In this document: piece after piece, positions 43,901 through 52,024 of the stretch | How the letters are laid out: every line of letters begins with the position of its first letter | Position numbering within the stretch: the stretch's first letter is position 1 | From: Candidatus Opimibacter iunctus | GTDB taxonomy: Bacteria > Bacteroidota > Bacteroidia > Chitinophagales > Saprospiraceae | Direction: 5' to 3' | NCBI GenBank assembly: GCA_016716665.1 | Contig: JADJVH010000010.1 | Coordinates: forward strand, 62,001-126,000 | DNA: 64,000 nt | Program-made: the position numbers and the translations under genes | The notes under the pieces: generated by a model | What the model saw: the letters and a program-made list of their open reading frames with translations, nothing else | The model's database searches: none | Told to the model about the DNA's origin: nothing

Positions 43901-46900
43901 TAGCCGGGATCGAAGTGAAATACACAAAGGTTATTCCATACGTAACACCCATTCCACTCAATCCATTGGCTGTTAATGTCACCTGATCATTTTCACAAAC
44001 TGTAGCGGGCACAGCACTCAGGGAACCAATAGTCGGACAGCTAAAGCAACCCGGAGCAGGGCCATCAAGTGAGAACACGCCTGTATTTGAACAGCCATTG
44101 TTATCTGTGACTGTCATAAAATAAGCTCCTGCACAGAGACCTGTTTGATTTTGTGCAGTTGCACTCACTCCGCAACCATTTGGTGTAGTCCAGGCAAAAG
44201 TAAATGGTGCCTGACCAGCCGTCATTGTAATCGAGATTGCGCCATCCGCTGTATTACAATTGGATGGATTGGTGACTGAAAAAGTGTAGAGTGGGCCTGC
44301 ATTGACCGTGATATTGACAGAAGCGGCAGCCGTGCAGCCATTGCTGGTGACTGTTACCGTATATAGGGTAGTCATCGTTGGGTTGACTGTAATGCTCGTG
44401 GTGGTTGCACCTGTGCTCCACAGGTATGTACCTCCTCCGGTGCCAGTCAGTGTTACAGAAGATCCTGCGCATATTGCTCCATCATTAGGTGTGCTGCCGG
44501 AAGTCTCTGATACCGTAATACCTGCCACAGGGAGTGGATTGACTGTAATCGTGGTAGACGCAGTGGCCGTACAGCCGCTTGCATTGGTCACGGTGACCGT
44601 ATACGGAGTGGTGCCGACAGGGGTAACCGTTATGGCCATAGTAGTTGCACCTGTGCTCCAAAGATATGTGCCACCTCCACTTGCAGTAAGCGTGGCTGAT
44701 GCTCCTGCGCAAATCGTTCCATCGTTGTTGGTAGTCCCTGATGTCTCGGCTACTGTAATTCCTGCCGTAGGTATTGGATTGACTGTTATCGTGGTACTAG
44801 CAGTAGCTGTACAACCATTTGCATTGGTCACGGTGACAGTATAGGTAGTGGTACCGGCAGGGGTAACTGTTATAGCCACAGTAGTTGCACCTGTGCTCCA
44901 GAGATATGTGCCACCTCCACTTGCTGTAAGTGTGGCTGATGCACCTGCGCATATCGATCCATCATTGTTGGCCAGCCCGGAAGTTTCAGAGACAACAATG
45001 GCTGCTGCTGGCACTGGATTGACCGTAATATTCGTTGATAATATTTCAACACAAGTTCCATTGGTAATCGAAACGGAGTATAATGTTGTGCCTGAAGGGC
45101 TCACGTTGATGGCAGGTGTAGTCTCACCGGTACTCCAGAGATAAGTACCACCACCGGTGGCGGTGATCGTGGCCGAAGCACCTGCACAAATGATACCATC
45201 ATTGTTAAACAACCCGGAGGTTTCGGTTACTGCTATGGTACTGATATCCCCTGCAAATTCATCTGCACCAATGTCTGGTGTTGTAGCATTTCGGACCTGG
45301 CAATCAATATCTGTGCTGATACCCATGATTGGTGTACCCTCGCCATCAAGACATTGATTAGCAGCAGCTGTCAGATGCAGATCTGTTGGAGATACAAAAA
45401 CAGGGGTTACGGTTTGACCTGCCCCGTCCTTACCAGTTGCGGCCTGTAGGTTTGCCAGCGTAAGTTGATTTGTTGGCGCGGCTATACTTGCAGTTGCTCC
45501 GACGAAGAATGGACTGCCAGATGGTACAGAGTAATCGTTGTGATCTGATGTCAGATTAGAAAATGGTGTATAGCCATAGACTATCGCATAGTCATTAGCT
45601 GTTCCATTGTTCTGGTTATTGACCAGGATATTATTCCGAATATCTACTACCGGATTGACACCGCCAATGGCCAGGGCAAAACTCTTGTCAGTCGCACCTG
45701 TATTTGCAGGCACACTGGTCATCGTGATAGTATTGTAATTGATCTTTGTCGTCGAACCATTGCCGCCGCCTATCAACATACCCACACTAAAGTCTCCAGA
45801 GGTTCCGTTCGAGGAGACCCCGCTGATCATGTTGTTATAAAACTGGTTTGTGCCTGAAACCGCTGTGACAGCCAATATACCGCAGGCTGAATAAGTTGCG
45901 GTCTGGCGAACCGATCCGATGATGTTATTGGATACTATAGCATTCGTCACTTCATTTCCGGTAAAGGTGGAAGTAGAAATAGAATTCGTACCTAAGGTGA
46001 TTCCAAATACGTCTTCAACGGTTGTTGCTGAAGCTATTTCTGAAATGTTATTTCCGGAAATGATGATGTTATTTTCAAATCCTACAAATACACCAGCCCT
46101 TCTTACATTGTTCGGAGCCGCTGTATTGATCCGGTTTTGATTGATGATCGTCCCCGTATTTTTTCCGCCTATACTGCTTCCCTGGGAATAAATACCGTAT
46201 TGGACATTACTGATGTTATTGTTGATATAGGCATTGTTATTATTCAGTGATCCTAAACTGGTTGTAGCGATAGTAGTTGATCCGGCTCCGACACCAAACA
46301 AGGTTTGCGTATTTCCGCTTCCTACCAGATTGATATTCATTATCCTATTATTTGCTGCAGCATTCAAGCCCGTTGTTGCGGTTTGCAACCAGATCACAGC
46401 GCTGGTTGTACTTGTACTTGTATTGGTCAGTGTCAGATCACGTGTTGCTGCAGATGGTGGGCATACGTTATTAGGTGTAAACCCATTGCTGCCATCGATG
46501 GTCACCCAGTCTGCGCCATTGAGGACAATCAATGCTGAAGCAGAAGTGCCGGAAATCGATGGAGAGACACCCGGTGCAGGTTTGATCGTAAGGGTATTTA
46601 CAGCACTGGCAAATGCATTTGCATTGATGGTAATCGGGAATGTTTCACCCGGATAGGTAGCATCAATCAATGAAAATACCACAGGGCCTCCGATGCAAGC
46701 AGTGTTATATGCCGTAACCGCTGCGGTAAGAGTGGTATAGTTCCCGGCAGCTCCTACCGTATAAGTACCACTGAGGGATAAAGCATTTACAGTGTATGTA
46801 TTTGGAGTGACAGGTGGTGTGGTTACAGTATTGACATCTGTGGCGATGACGCCTGCCGGGTTAGACCCAATATTAGGCGTGCCTGCAATATCCTGGGCGA

Positions 46901-49900
46901 TGACATAATAGGAAACAACATCTGCCGGAGCCAGTCCCCCCATATCCGCTGCTAAAATGGTAAAGTTCCAGAATGAATTAGTAGCTGACCCTGAAACAAA
47001 TGTCCCGGGCTGGGAGAAATATGCCCCTGCGTTTTTCCTGTAATATATTCTTGGTCTTAATGCGCCAGCTGTTGGGATGCCTGAGGCATCTGTAATATTT
47101 ACCCCTGACAAGGTCTGGTCACTAGAGTTGCAAGACGTCCCTGCTATAGGTGAATAATAGATGGCAGGTGCCGAAAGATCAAGCAAGAGAAAATTACCGG
47201 CATCAGCCCCAATATCCACAGGCGTCAATGAGGACCTTGTCTGTAGATCAAAATCGATCGTCACCAGTGGCAGATTATAGCCACCTTGTTCGACCGGGGT
47301 CGCAGATGCTGCCTGGATATGCAGATCTACCGTTGTTGCATCACCATTCGGATTGACCAGTTTTGGATCAGATGATACCGAGTTCCAATCCTGGTTTGTA
47401 CCGGCTTGCCAGGTCGCCAATGTGGTAAAGTCTGCAGCTATTAATAATCCTAATACCCCACCGGTTCCATTGGCTAAGAGCACATTATAGTTCTCTTGCA
47501 ATGATGTATTGGCATTGAGGTTAGCCGCATAGTGCTTGCCGGTACCACTTACATTGGAACGTGTGTTGTAAAAGATATTATTCATCACGGTGTCTACACC
47601 TACTAGTGGAGATACGCTCCGTCTGAAGGCATAGGTATTCACTGCTCCACTCGCTACACCAGTACCTCCGATATAAACGGTATTGTGGTAGATACTCATA
47701 CTGCCAGATGCCGCTTTATAGATACCATTGATCTGTAGAGAGTTAGTAATATCCAGACCATTTGCATCTATCCCAAGTCGAACCATATTGTTATATACCC
47801 TTGCATTTCCGGTATTGGGCAGGAATATACCTGCCATACCTGCCAGTGGTGAGCTGAGGTTAATGCTGTGCACAAGGTTTTTGGAAATAATCGTATTTGG
47901 CTGAGGTGCAAGTCCTGTTCCGAAATACATCCCGTTGATCCATCCCGCAAGGGTTGCATTGGTATTGACCAGGTTGTAAATCGTATTGTTGGAAATATTG
48001 GAGCCGCCAACTACCGAACCGGTCATCGTAATACCCACAATTGATGCGGCATTATTGACAGCCACATTTGTGGCATTGGTCGTCAGGTTGAAAACCGTGT
48101 TGCCGGTAATGGTATGCCCACCTCCACTGGCCTGCACATCAATCCCCCTGATGGAACCGGTCACCCCGGTATTGTTAAGGGTCAGGTTTCTTACGGTGTT
48201 ATTGGTATACACTCCCCCGATTGTTGGATTAAGTATTAACACACCAGTAAAAATATTATTGGTCAATTGCTGGATACTATTGGCCACTGTGCCACCAATC
48301 AGGTTGTTATTGATCGTCACCTGGCTGCCCACAGCTGGTTGTCCATAAATGACCCTGAAGCTAATAGAGCCGGTGCTCGAAGTCGCAGCGGTTATACTGC
48401 CGAGGTTATTGTTGGTGATATTGATGGTGCAAGGCACTGCGCCTGTGCCGAAACCAATCGGAAGGAAGAAAACACCTGCTGTTGCATTGGCCAGGGTAAA
48501 GGTGATATTACCGGTGGTGGACTGAGATCCCAGGGTATTCCCGTTGATATTGATGTTACCTGAAATATGGGCGATCAGGCTGCTTCCATTGTTAGTGGTC
48601 GAAGTGGTCAATGCCAGGTTAGCAATCGTGTTATTACTGATATTTGAAAACGCACCCAGGGCAGCAGCAAATCGAATCAATCTTGGAGTAGGGGTGCCTG
48701 TAGTTCCGCCTGTCCACGTCCAGGGGGTTCCTCCACAGGAAGGAGCCGTACCACCTATGAAATTATTGGAGATGGTAAAGTTGGTTCCAAATACGGCCGA
48801 GTTGATAAAGATTGCACCTTGATCTGTTGCAGTAGTCATTGTAAATGTCCGGGTTGTCGTCTGGTAAAAACTATTCCCGGTGATGGTCCAATCTGAAGCA
48901 CCTCCTACGACGTTGATCGCTGCACTGGCTGTAGTTGATGTAGCATTAAACCAGTCATGGATGGTGTTATTCGAAATGGTGATATTATTATTCTGAACAG
49001 CATAGCTTGTAGTAGTACCTGAAGCATAAATCAGGTTATTCGGCGTGGTAGCTCCATCGCGGAGATCACAGTTGTCAATCGTATTGTTGCTGTTACCGGT
49101 AGCAAAGCCTACCGCCGTACTGAAAAAGATAACACCACTGGTCGTACCGGTATTCACACCGGCTACTGTGCAGTACTTAATGGTGTTGAATGTGGCACTG
49201 TTGATAAACTGTATCGCATATCCGGCGGTAGCCGTATTGCTGATGGTCAACTGAGAAACACCGACACCACCTGGGCGGCCATCGAAAGTCACAAAGTCAC
49301 CCGCATCAAAATTGATGGTACCTGTAGTACTTGCACTGGTCAGTGCAAGTGCTGTAGCCCCGGGTTCAGGGCGCACCACCACATTGTTGATGGCACTTAT
49401 ACATGGTATGACGGGCACGACTACTGGAAATGCAGGTTCGACAGAACTAACATATGCACTTTGCAACTCCAGGATTACCGGGCCGTTAACGCCATTAGCA
49501 TTCAGATCTGTAAAGGCTGCTGTGAGGGTATTATAAAATCCTGTTGGCCCGACAGTCCTTGTTCCTGAAATAGCGCATGGATTCGTGGTGGTGTTTCCTG
49601 TCAGGGGTGAAGCCGTTAGATATACAGGTCCACCAGAGCATATCGTGTTGTTAAATGAATAAATCCAGAAATAATATTGAGTAGAAGGATTTAATCCGGT
49701 AGCGGTAAAGGTGGTCAGTGCAGAAGACGAAACGATGACTCCTCCAAGGGCACTTGTACCCGCCACATAGGTCGTACCATTGACTGGTGCAGATGGTGGA
49801 ACGTTTGTTGCCGTTCTGACTACAAGGTAACCAGATGGCAAACCCGCAGCTGCTGTAAAAGATCCGGCAATAGAGCCAACAGCAGGCGTGAGCATGAGCG

Positions 49901-50768
49901 CTGTGGGCTGATTAGCAGGCGCAACACACGGTGGTGGAGGCGTAAATGTATATGTTTGGCCATTTGCAGGCTTGGTAGCCACATTTGATTCATTATAGAA
50001 ACAGGTCGCGGTATTCACTGCTCCGGCAACAGGAGCTGCCCAACTGCCTCCACTCAATACACTGAGGTTTTTAAAATCTGTGCCGGAGGTACCACGCAAT
50101 CCCACTTCGCCGACATTTGTGGTTATGGCGCTTACCGCATCCGACCATGCCCCATAAACTAACTGGATGACTCCTGTGGCCTGAATCAACTGTATCTGCA
50201 TTTCAAATCGCTCAGCATTAATTGTTGTGCTATTATATCGCCTGGTATTGCTCCATTGGACCGTAAACACCCCGCCTGACGAAACATAGTCCACACTACC
50301 AAGTGGTGCGGTGTTCTGCGCCTGAAGATCCCTTCCCCATGCAGAAATGACCCCCGATACTGCGCTCCCACCTGATATTGGAACATATCCGCTGGTGGAA
50401 CTTCCAAAAGTAATATATCCGTTAGGATGAACGAAAGCTGTGGTATAGGGCACACTGTTAAATGTAAATGTGAACCCAAGAGGTACTGAAACAGCCCCAT
50501 TATCATCCCAACCACTTGGAAACACATTGGTCGGCGCGACCAATGGGGTATAGGTTCCGGAAGAGGCAGTAAAACTATAATTGGCTACCTGGGCCTGGAG
50601 GGATTCAGTGGGTATAAACCAGAGTAGTGCAGCAGCAAACAGCAACATTATCATCCTGTGGTAAGCGCTTGAAGAGACCGTTTCAGGGCGGACCAAAGTT
50701 GTCAATACATGATCTGTATAGTGTCTTGTATTTGTTTTTAATTGGGATGGTAATACTTGGTTTTTCAT
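40017..50768 (-). CDS. Family B giant 2, N-terminal part: beta-helix, PKD-like arrays, P-domain (frameshifted at its end)
   Basis: 3583 residues before the shift; with 37115-40041 the intact protein is about 4550. A long signal region ends SLQAQ near residue 60. Next come a lectin- or nidogen-like beta domain with AFVHPNGYITFGSS, an FN3-like domain, and two right-handed beta-helix regions rich in N-N-T-I and I-N-N-N patterns. Four tandem Ig-like units with GGGTYLWSTGATT follow, then seven tandem PKD-like units with PNQTYCxG...WSRT. A PKD-like segment leads to a HYR-like domain split by a proprotein-convertase P-type domain, then the stalk. The frame ends in ACIDDHPGRSTTGQ, where giant 1 has HPGGVPPV. 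The gene follows a small secreted protein gene by 67 bases. A large adhesin or surface scaffold is the likeliest role (inference). Confidence 0.86.
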   Translation of the reverse strand: MKNQVLPSQLKTNTRHYTDHVLTTLVRPETVSSSAYHRMIMLLFAAALLWFIPTESLQAQVANYSFTASSGTYTPLVAPTNVFPSGWDDNGAVSVPLGFTFTFNSVPYTTAFVHPNGYITFGSSTSGYVPISGGSAVSGVISAWGRDLQAQNTAPLGSVDYVSSGGVFTVQWSNTRRYNSTTINAERFEMQIQLIQATGVIQLVYGAWSDAVSAITTNVGEVGLRGTSGTDFKNLSVLSGGSWAAPVAGAVNTATCFYNESNVATKPANGQTYTFTPPPPCVAPANQPTALMLTPAVGSIAGSFTAAAGLPSGYLVVRTATNVPPSAPVNGTTYVAGTSALGGVIVSSSALTTFTATGLNPSTQYYFWIYSFNNTICSGGPVYLTASPLTGNTTTNPCAISGTRTVGPTGFYNTLTAAFTDLNANGVNGPVILELQSAYVSSVEPAFPVVVPVIPCISAINNVVVRPEPGATALALTSASTTGTINFDAGDFVTFDGRPGGVGVSQLTISNTATAGYAIQFINSATFNTIKYCTVAGVNTGTTSGVIFFSTAVGFATGNSNNTIDNCDLRDGATTPNNLIYASGTTTSYAVQNNNITISNNTIHDWFNATSTTASAAINVVGGASDWTITGNSFYQTTTRTFTMTTATDQGAIFINSAVFGTNFTISNNFIGGTAPSCGGTPWTWTGGTTGTPTPRLIRFAAALGAFSNISNNTIANLALTTSTTNNGSSLIAHISGNININGNTLGSQSTTGNITFTLANATAGVFFLPIGFGTGAVPCTINITNNNLGSITAATSSTGSISFRVIYGQPAVGSQVTINNNLIGGTVANSIQQLTNNIFTGVLILNPTIGGVYTNNTVRNLTLNNTGVTGSIRGIDVQASGGGHTITGNTVFNLTTNATNVAVNNAASIVGITMTGSVVGGSNISNNTIYNLVNTNATLAGWINGMYFGTGLAPQPNTIISKNLVHSINLSSPLAGMAGIFLPNTGNARVYNNMVRLGIDANGLDITNSLQINGIYKAASGSMSIYHNTVYIGGTGVASGAVNTYAFRRSVSPLVGVDTVMNNIFYNTRSNVSGTGKHYAANLNANTSLQENYNVLLANGTGGVLGLLIAADFTTLATWQAGTNQDWNSVSSDPKLVNPNGDATTVDLHIQAASATPVEQGGYNLPLVTIDFDLQTRSSLTPVDIGADAGNFLLLDLSAPAIYYSPIAGTSCNSSDQTLSGVNITDASGIPTAGALRPRIYYRKNAGAYFSQPGTFVSGSATNSFWNFTILAADMGGLAPADVVSYYVIAQDIAGTPNIGSNPAGVIATDVNTVTTPPVTPNTYTVNALSLSGTYTVGAAGNYTTLTAAVTAYNTACIGGPVVFSLIDATYPGETFPITINANAFASAVNTLTIKPAPGVSPSISGTSASALIVLNGADWVTIDGSNGFTPNNVCPPSAATRDLTLTNTSTSTTSAVIWLQTATTGLNAAANNRIMNINLVGSGNTQTLFGVGAGSTTIATTSLGSLNNNNAYINNNISNVQYGIYSQGSSIGGKNTGTIINQNRINTAAPNNVRRAGVFVGFENNIIISGNNISEIASATTVEDVFGITLGTNSISTSTFTGNEVTNAIVSNNIIGSVRQTATYSACGILAVTAVSGTNQFYNNMISGVSSNGTSGDFSVGMLIGGGNGSTTKINYNTITMTSVPANTGATDKSFALAIGGVNPVVDIRNNILVNNQNNGTANDYAIVYGYTPFSNLTSDHNDYSVPSGSPFFVGATASIAAPTNQLTLANLQAATGKDGAGQTVTPVFVSPTDLHLTAAANQCLDGEGTPIMGISTDIDCQVRNATTPDIGADEFAGDISTIAVTETSGLFNNDGIICAGASATITATGGGTYLWSTGETTPAINVSPSGTTLYSVSITNGTCVEILSTNITVNPVPAAAIVVSETSGLANNDGSICAGASATLTASGGGTYLWSTGATTVAITVTPAGTTTYTVTVTNANGCTATASTTITVNPIPTAGITVAETSGTTNNDGTICAGASATLTASGGGTYLWSTGATTMAITVTPVGTTPYTVTVTNASGCTATASTTITVNPLPVAGITVSETSGSTPNDGAICAGSSVTLTGTGGGTYLWSTGATTTSITVNPTMTTLYTVTVTSNGCTAAASVNITVNAGPLYTFSVTNPSNCNTADGAISITMTAGQAPFTFAWTTPNGCGVSATAQNQTGLCAGAYFMTVTDNNGCSNTGVFSLDGPAPGCFSCPTIGSLSAVPATVCENDQVTLTANGLSGMGVTYGITFVYFTSIPANPYIGGTVIATVPNAALGGGGTMAQTSTTFATGNTYYIYANLSPVPTDPVCRPTATDTLVVNPIPQVNGVTNQTYCAGATVPSVVFTSSVPGAVFSWSRTNEAIGLGVSSGTGNVPSFTATNAGTAPLTSTFSVVASFTNNGVTCTGTPIQFTITVNPNPQINAVANQTYCVGSTVPSIVFSGNVPGAVYSWSRTNEAIGLGTNSGTGNIPSFTAANAGTTPLTSTFSVVASFTNNGVTCSAAPIQFTITVNPTPQVNAVPNQTYCSGSSVPSIVFSSNVAGATFSWSRTNEAIGLGTTAGTGSVPTFTATNAGGAPLTSTFSVVASFTNNGVTCTGTPRTFTITSNPTPQVNAVTSQTYCAGAMVPSIIFTGNVPGATYTWSRTTEAIGLGVNSGTASVPAFTAANTGVTPLTSTFTVTPSYTNNGLTCTGTPITFTITINPVPTINAVANQTYCAGSTVPAVVFTSNVPGVVFNWSRTAAAIGLAPTSGTGSVPTYTATNPGSTPISSTFTASASYTNNGVTCTSAPITFTVTINPTPVINPVPNQTYCASGNIPPTFFTSNVPAAVYTWSRSGDDIGLGPVSGTGPIPSFTGVNNTTGPLTATFTVVATYSNNGVTCTSSPIQFTITICYALHVNIQGDAYVCPGEIETYFIDNYNPNSTYTWTLQNGGGVITADNGSSITVDWQDTPGGPFIIQVDEAGCGDACHAYDFFPVYVQGVEAISCNDHVQISLNENCVAEVLSGMILEGETEGNDNYFVQLTDAFGNIIPDATLTVDQIGQTVTAMVLNECNGQSCLGTISVEDKIKPVIECTDVTISCGTSLEPVYEPPVTGFIQQAINSGLSIGPNAGTVTTQDLTLDLPTNAVLTDLNVLVDLNHTWVGDLSVELISPAGTTVLLVNQLCGSVDNWANVIFDDQASVSVTASCNPQPPALTGSVIPQGSLAAVNGESAVGTWTLRVTDNVGGDGGTLNTFGLNVSYFLAVTSAPYAYDACGEVELTYTDSESGDDCEEQILTRTWTATDGSGNTSTCIQTITILPLTLDNIVFPPAYVGVCGESALPDHTGWPTVDGNPITEDNSLCNIFVGYWDKELNECGGGRKIARTWTVLNWCTVEVVEAVQVIKLSDNVGPELTCPADYEVGTDFWYCYANVSVPKPIAVDECSEIASYSLTSSDGVVVSFGNNFVINGLPVGTHTVTWTVYDECGNSSTCSFHITVVDDVVPVANCDLHTIVSLTNDGPSGITLVPASVFDDGSYDNCGPVTFRARRMDSCIDFDWTTDGACIDDHPGRSTTGQ
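40955..41440 (-). other. Nested P-type domain inside a HYR-like domain (giant 2)
   Basis: Encodes about 160 residues resembling the proprotein-convertase P domain (LNHTWVGDLSVELISPAGT, then DNWANVIFDD and GTWTLRVTDN). It stands between the two halves of the HYR-like domain, which in giant 1 runs uninterrupted from ECTDVTISCG to YDACGDVELTYTD. The equivalent site in giant 3 (55850-56350) also carries a P-type insertion of different sequence. Confidence 0.75.
42003..43720 (-). repeat. Seven tandem PKD-like repeats in giant 2
   Basis: Seven units of about 285 bases. Each encodes NQTYC.G or NQTYCAS, a SNVP or GNVP segment, (F/Y).WSR, IGL or a variant, a serine/threonine stretch, TNNG.TC and ITVNP.P. 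Several adjacent pairs keep long DNA identity. Confidence 0.85.
44290..45235 (-). repeat. Four tandem Ig-like repeats in giant 2
   Basis: Four units of about 235 bases encoding NDG.ICAG.S.T, GGGTYLWSTG.TT and TVTVT...GCTA with small variants. The second and third are the closest pair. Confidence 0.83.
45700..49450 (-). other. Two right-handed beta-helix regions of giant 2
   Basis: The encoded protein shows many short turns of the type NNTI.N, ISNN.I and G.TINNN at irregular spacing, typical of parallel beta-helix repeats. Two arrays are separated by an Ig-like segment near 46700-47150. Each array begins with a TVG..G.Y.TLTAA segment that marks such domains in Bacteroidota surface proteins. 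Confidence 0.7.
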
Positions 50769-50835
50769 ATCTTGATATTATTGTGCGCAATGCAGGTTGA
50801 TCGGCAATTTTTTTGAAAACGGTGTGAGGGTATGC

Positions 50836-51315
50836 TTAAGGTTGGATTAATCTGGCTTTTAACTGCTCATACATCACCGCAAAGTCCTGCGGATACATAT
50901 ACTTCATCACTGGATCTGTCGGAACTTCAGAAAGAATCCTCTTGTAATTTCGCTCAGGGATTTCATTGATCGGCACATGAGCCGCAAGGTCTTCCTGCAT
51001 ATAGGCCACCATCCTGTCATAGCCGGTGTACAATCCGGTTTGATGTGGTTTCAGGTTGGGATCAGCCAGTAACTGGGTGATGTTTGCCTTTTCTGTCAAC
51101 AATACTGTCGAGAATTCGACAGGAGATTTCCACCCCGGGATAGAAAGGTCTGTGGTCATAATCTCTTCTCCAGGAGCTACTGCAGCATTTACCTGGGCGG
51201 ACAAGCTCTCAAATAATGCCGGCATAAAGAAAAAGCTCGCAAGGGCAATGAAGGATTTGGTTTTCCCAGGTACTATGCTCGTAGCCTTGTAAAAAATGGA
51301 AGATATTTTTTTCAT
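50836..51315 (-). CDS. Small secreted protein preceding giant 2
   Basis: 159 residues, not recognised. An N-terminal signal peptide with the hydrophobic core SFIALASFFFMPALF and an Ala-Gln cleavage-like site (SLSAQ) is followed by a mostly helical body. The motif YTGYDRMVAYMQEDLAAHVPI sits near the middle, and the end reads PQDFAVMYEQLKARLIQP. No T9SS sorting domain or lipobox, so it is probably periplasmic or released. Its stop lies 67 bases before the ATG of the giant 2 gene in the same direction, with no terminator between, so the two are probably one transcript. A second small secreted gene stands in the same place before giant 3. The two proteins share layout and a weak residue pattern but no strong identity. 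Confidence 0.75.
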   Translation of the reverse strand: MKKISSIFYKATSIVPGKTKSFIALASFFFMPALFESLSAQVNAAVAPGEEIMTTDLSIPGWKSPVEFSTVLLTEKANITQLLADPNLKPHQTGLYTGYDRMVAYMQEDLAAHVPINEIPERNYKRILSEVPTDPVMKYMYPQDFAVMYEQLKARLIQP

Positions 51316-51703
51316 ATTCTGACAGATTGCAGGAGTGCGAAAAGATTATTTCAATATTGATGTCTTACCCCTTCCCAGGAAGGGCTTCTTTTTTCTAGAT
51401 GATGCTTTGTATGGAATGATCAATGTGCGCCTGGACCACAATTGAGCCCATAGCGATACTGGCTTCTGTATTACCCTTAATCCAGGCACTGCAGCGCTTT
51501 ACAGAAAGAATTAAATCGAATACGGGAAAATAGGTGGATGTAAACAACAAACCAGACGGTTTGCCTCCAGAAGGTATGCTAATCCTAATATGCATGCTCA
51601 GAGGGATGAGGGTTAAAAAAGCTTTTGATTTCGCTTCCCTCAAAAGAACATGTGATCAGTCCTTGCACTGGTATACACCAGGCAAGTATATGGACTTACC
51701 CCA

Positions 51704-51723
51704 GTCATTCATCAGGTTGAGAC
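51704..51723. repeat. 20-base word shared with 58988-59007, copy 1
   Basis: gtcattcatcaggttgagac occurs here and, base for base, at 58988-59007. Both sites lie upstream of a small-secreted-protein/giant operon. The flanking bases do not match. Confidence 0.8.
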
Positions 51724-51945
51724 GAAATTACCCTAATGTCATGATACTCAATGCCATTTTGGTAGGCATAAAAGTACTAAATATTCAATGCAAACATCAA
51801 GGGTGCTAATTATTGGTATAAATTTAATTGGCTGATTATCAGGTATTTAAATTTATATTAGCATTGGATTTATATGTTTTTTACCTATTTATAACTGCAA
51901 CTTTTACCCCAAACCTGTCCGGCCCTGCCTCCCGGGCAAAAAAAA

Positions 51946-51973
51946 GCCCCTCTCCAGCGAACTGAAGAGAGGC
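51946..51973 (-). terminator. Rho-independent terminator of family B giant gene 3
   Basis: Minus-strand 12-base-pair stem (GCCTCTCTTCAG with CTGGAGAGGGGC) closed by a TTCG tetraloop and followed by eight T. It lies about 50 bases past the stop at 52025. Confidence 0.94.
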
Positions 51974-52024
51974 CATCTCATGATTGGGTCTATATCGCTA
52001 TAAACCGTGTATAATGCTCAATAA

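Larger units (their letters stand above)
51316..52024. other. Intergenic region between the giant 2 operon and giant 3
   Basis: 709 bases. The side near 52024 holds the terminator and 3' untranslated region of giant 3. The other side should hold the promoter of the small-secreted-protein/giant 2 operon. Between them lies an A+T-rich stretch (51800-51900) and a 20-base word (51704-51723) that recurs at 58988-59007. Two weak open frames (51395-51643 minus, 51534-51809 plus) have no recognisable domain. The plus frame ends with SFIRLRRNYPNVMILNAI, faintly like the C-terminal hairpin of LytTR DNA-binding domains, so a decayed regulator gene is one possible reading. Confidence 0.5.

Noticed and set aside
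51534..51809. Plus-strand 91-codon frame upstream of the giant 2 operon, possibly a LytTR fragment
   Set aside because: Only about 18 residues near its end recall LytTR, the rest matches nothing, and it overlaps another weak frame. It is kept only as a remark.
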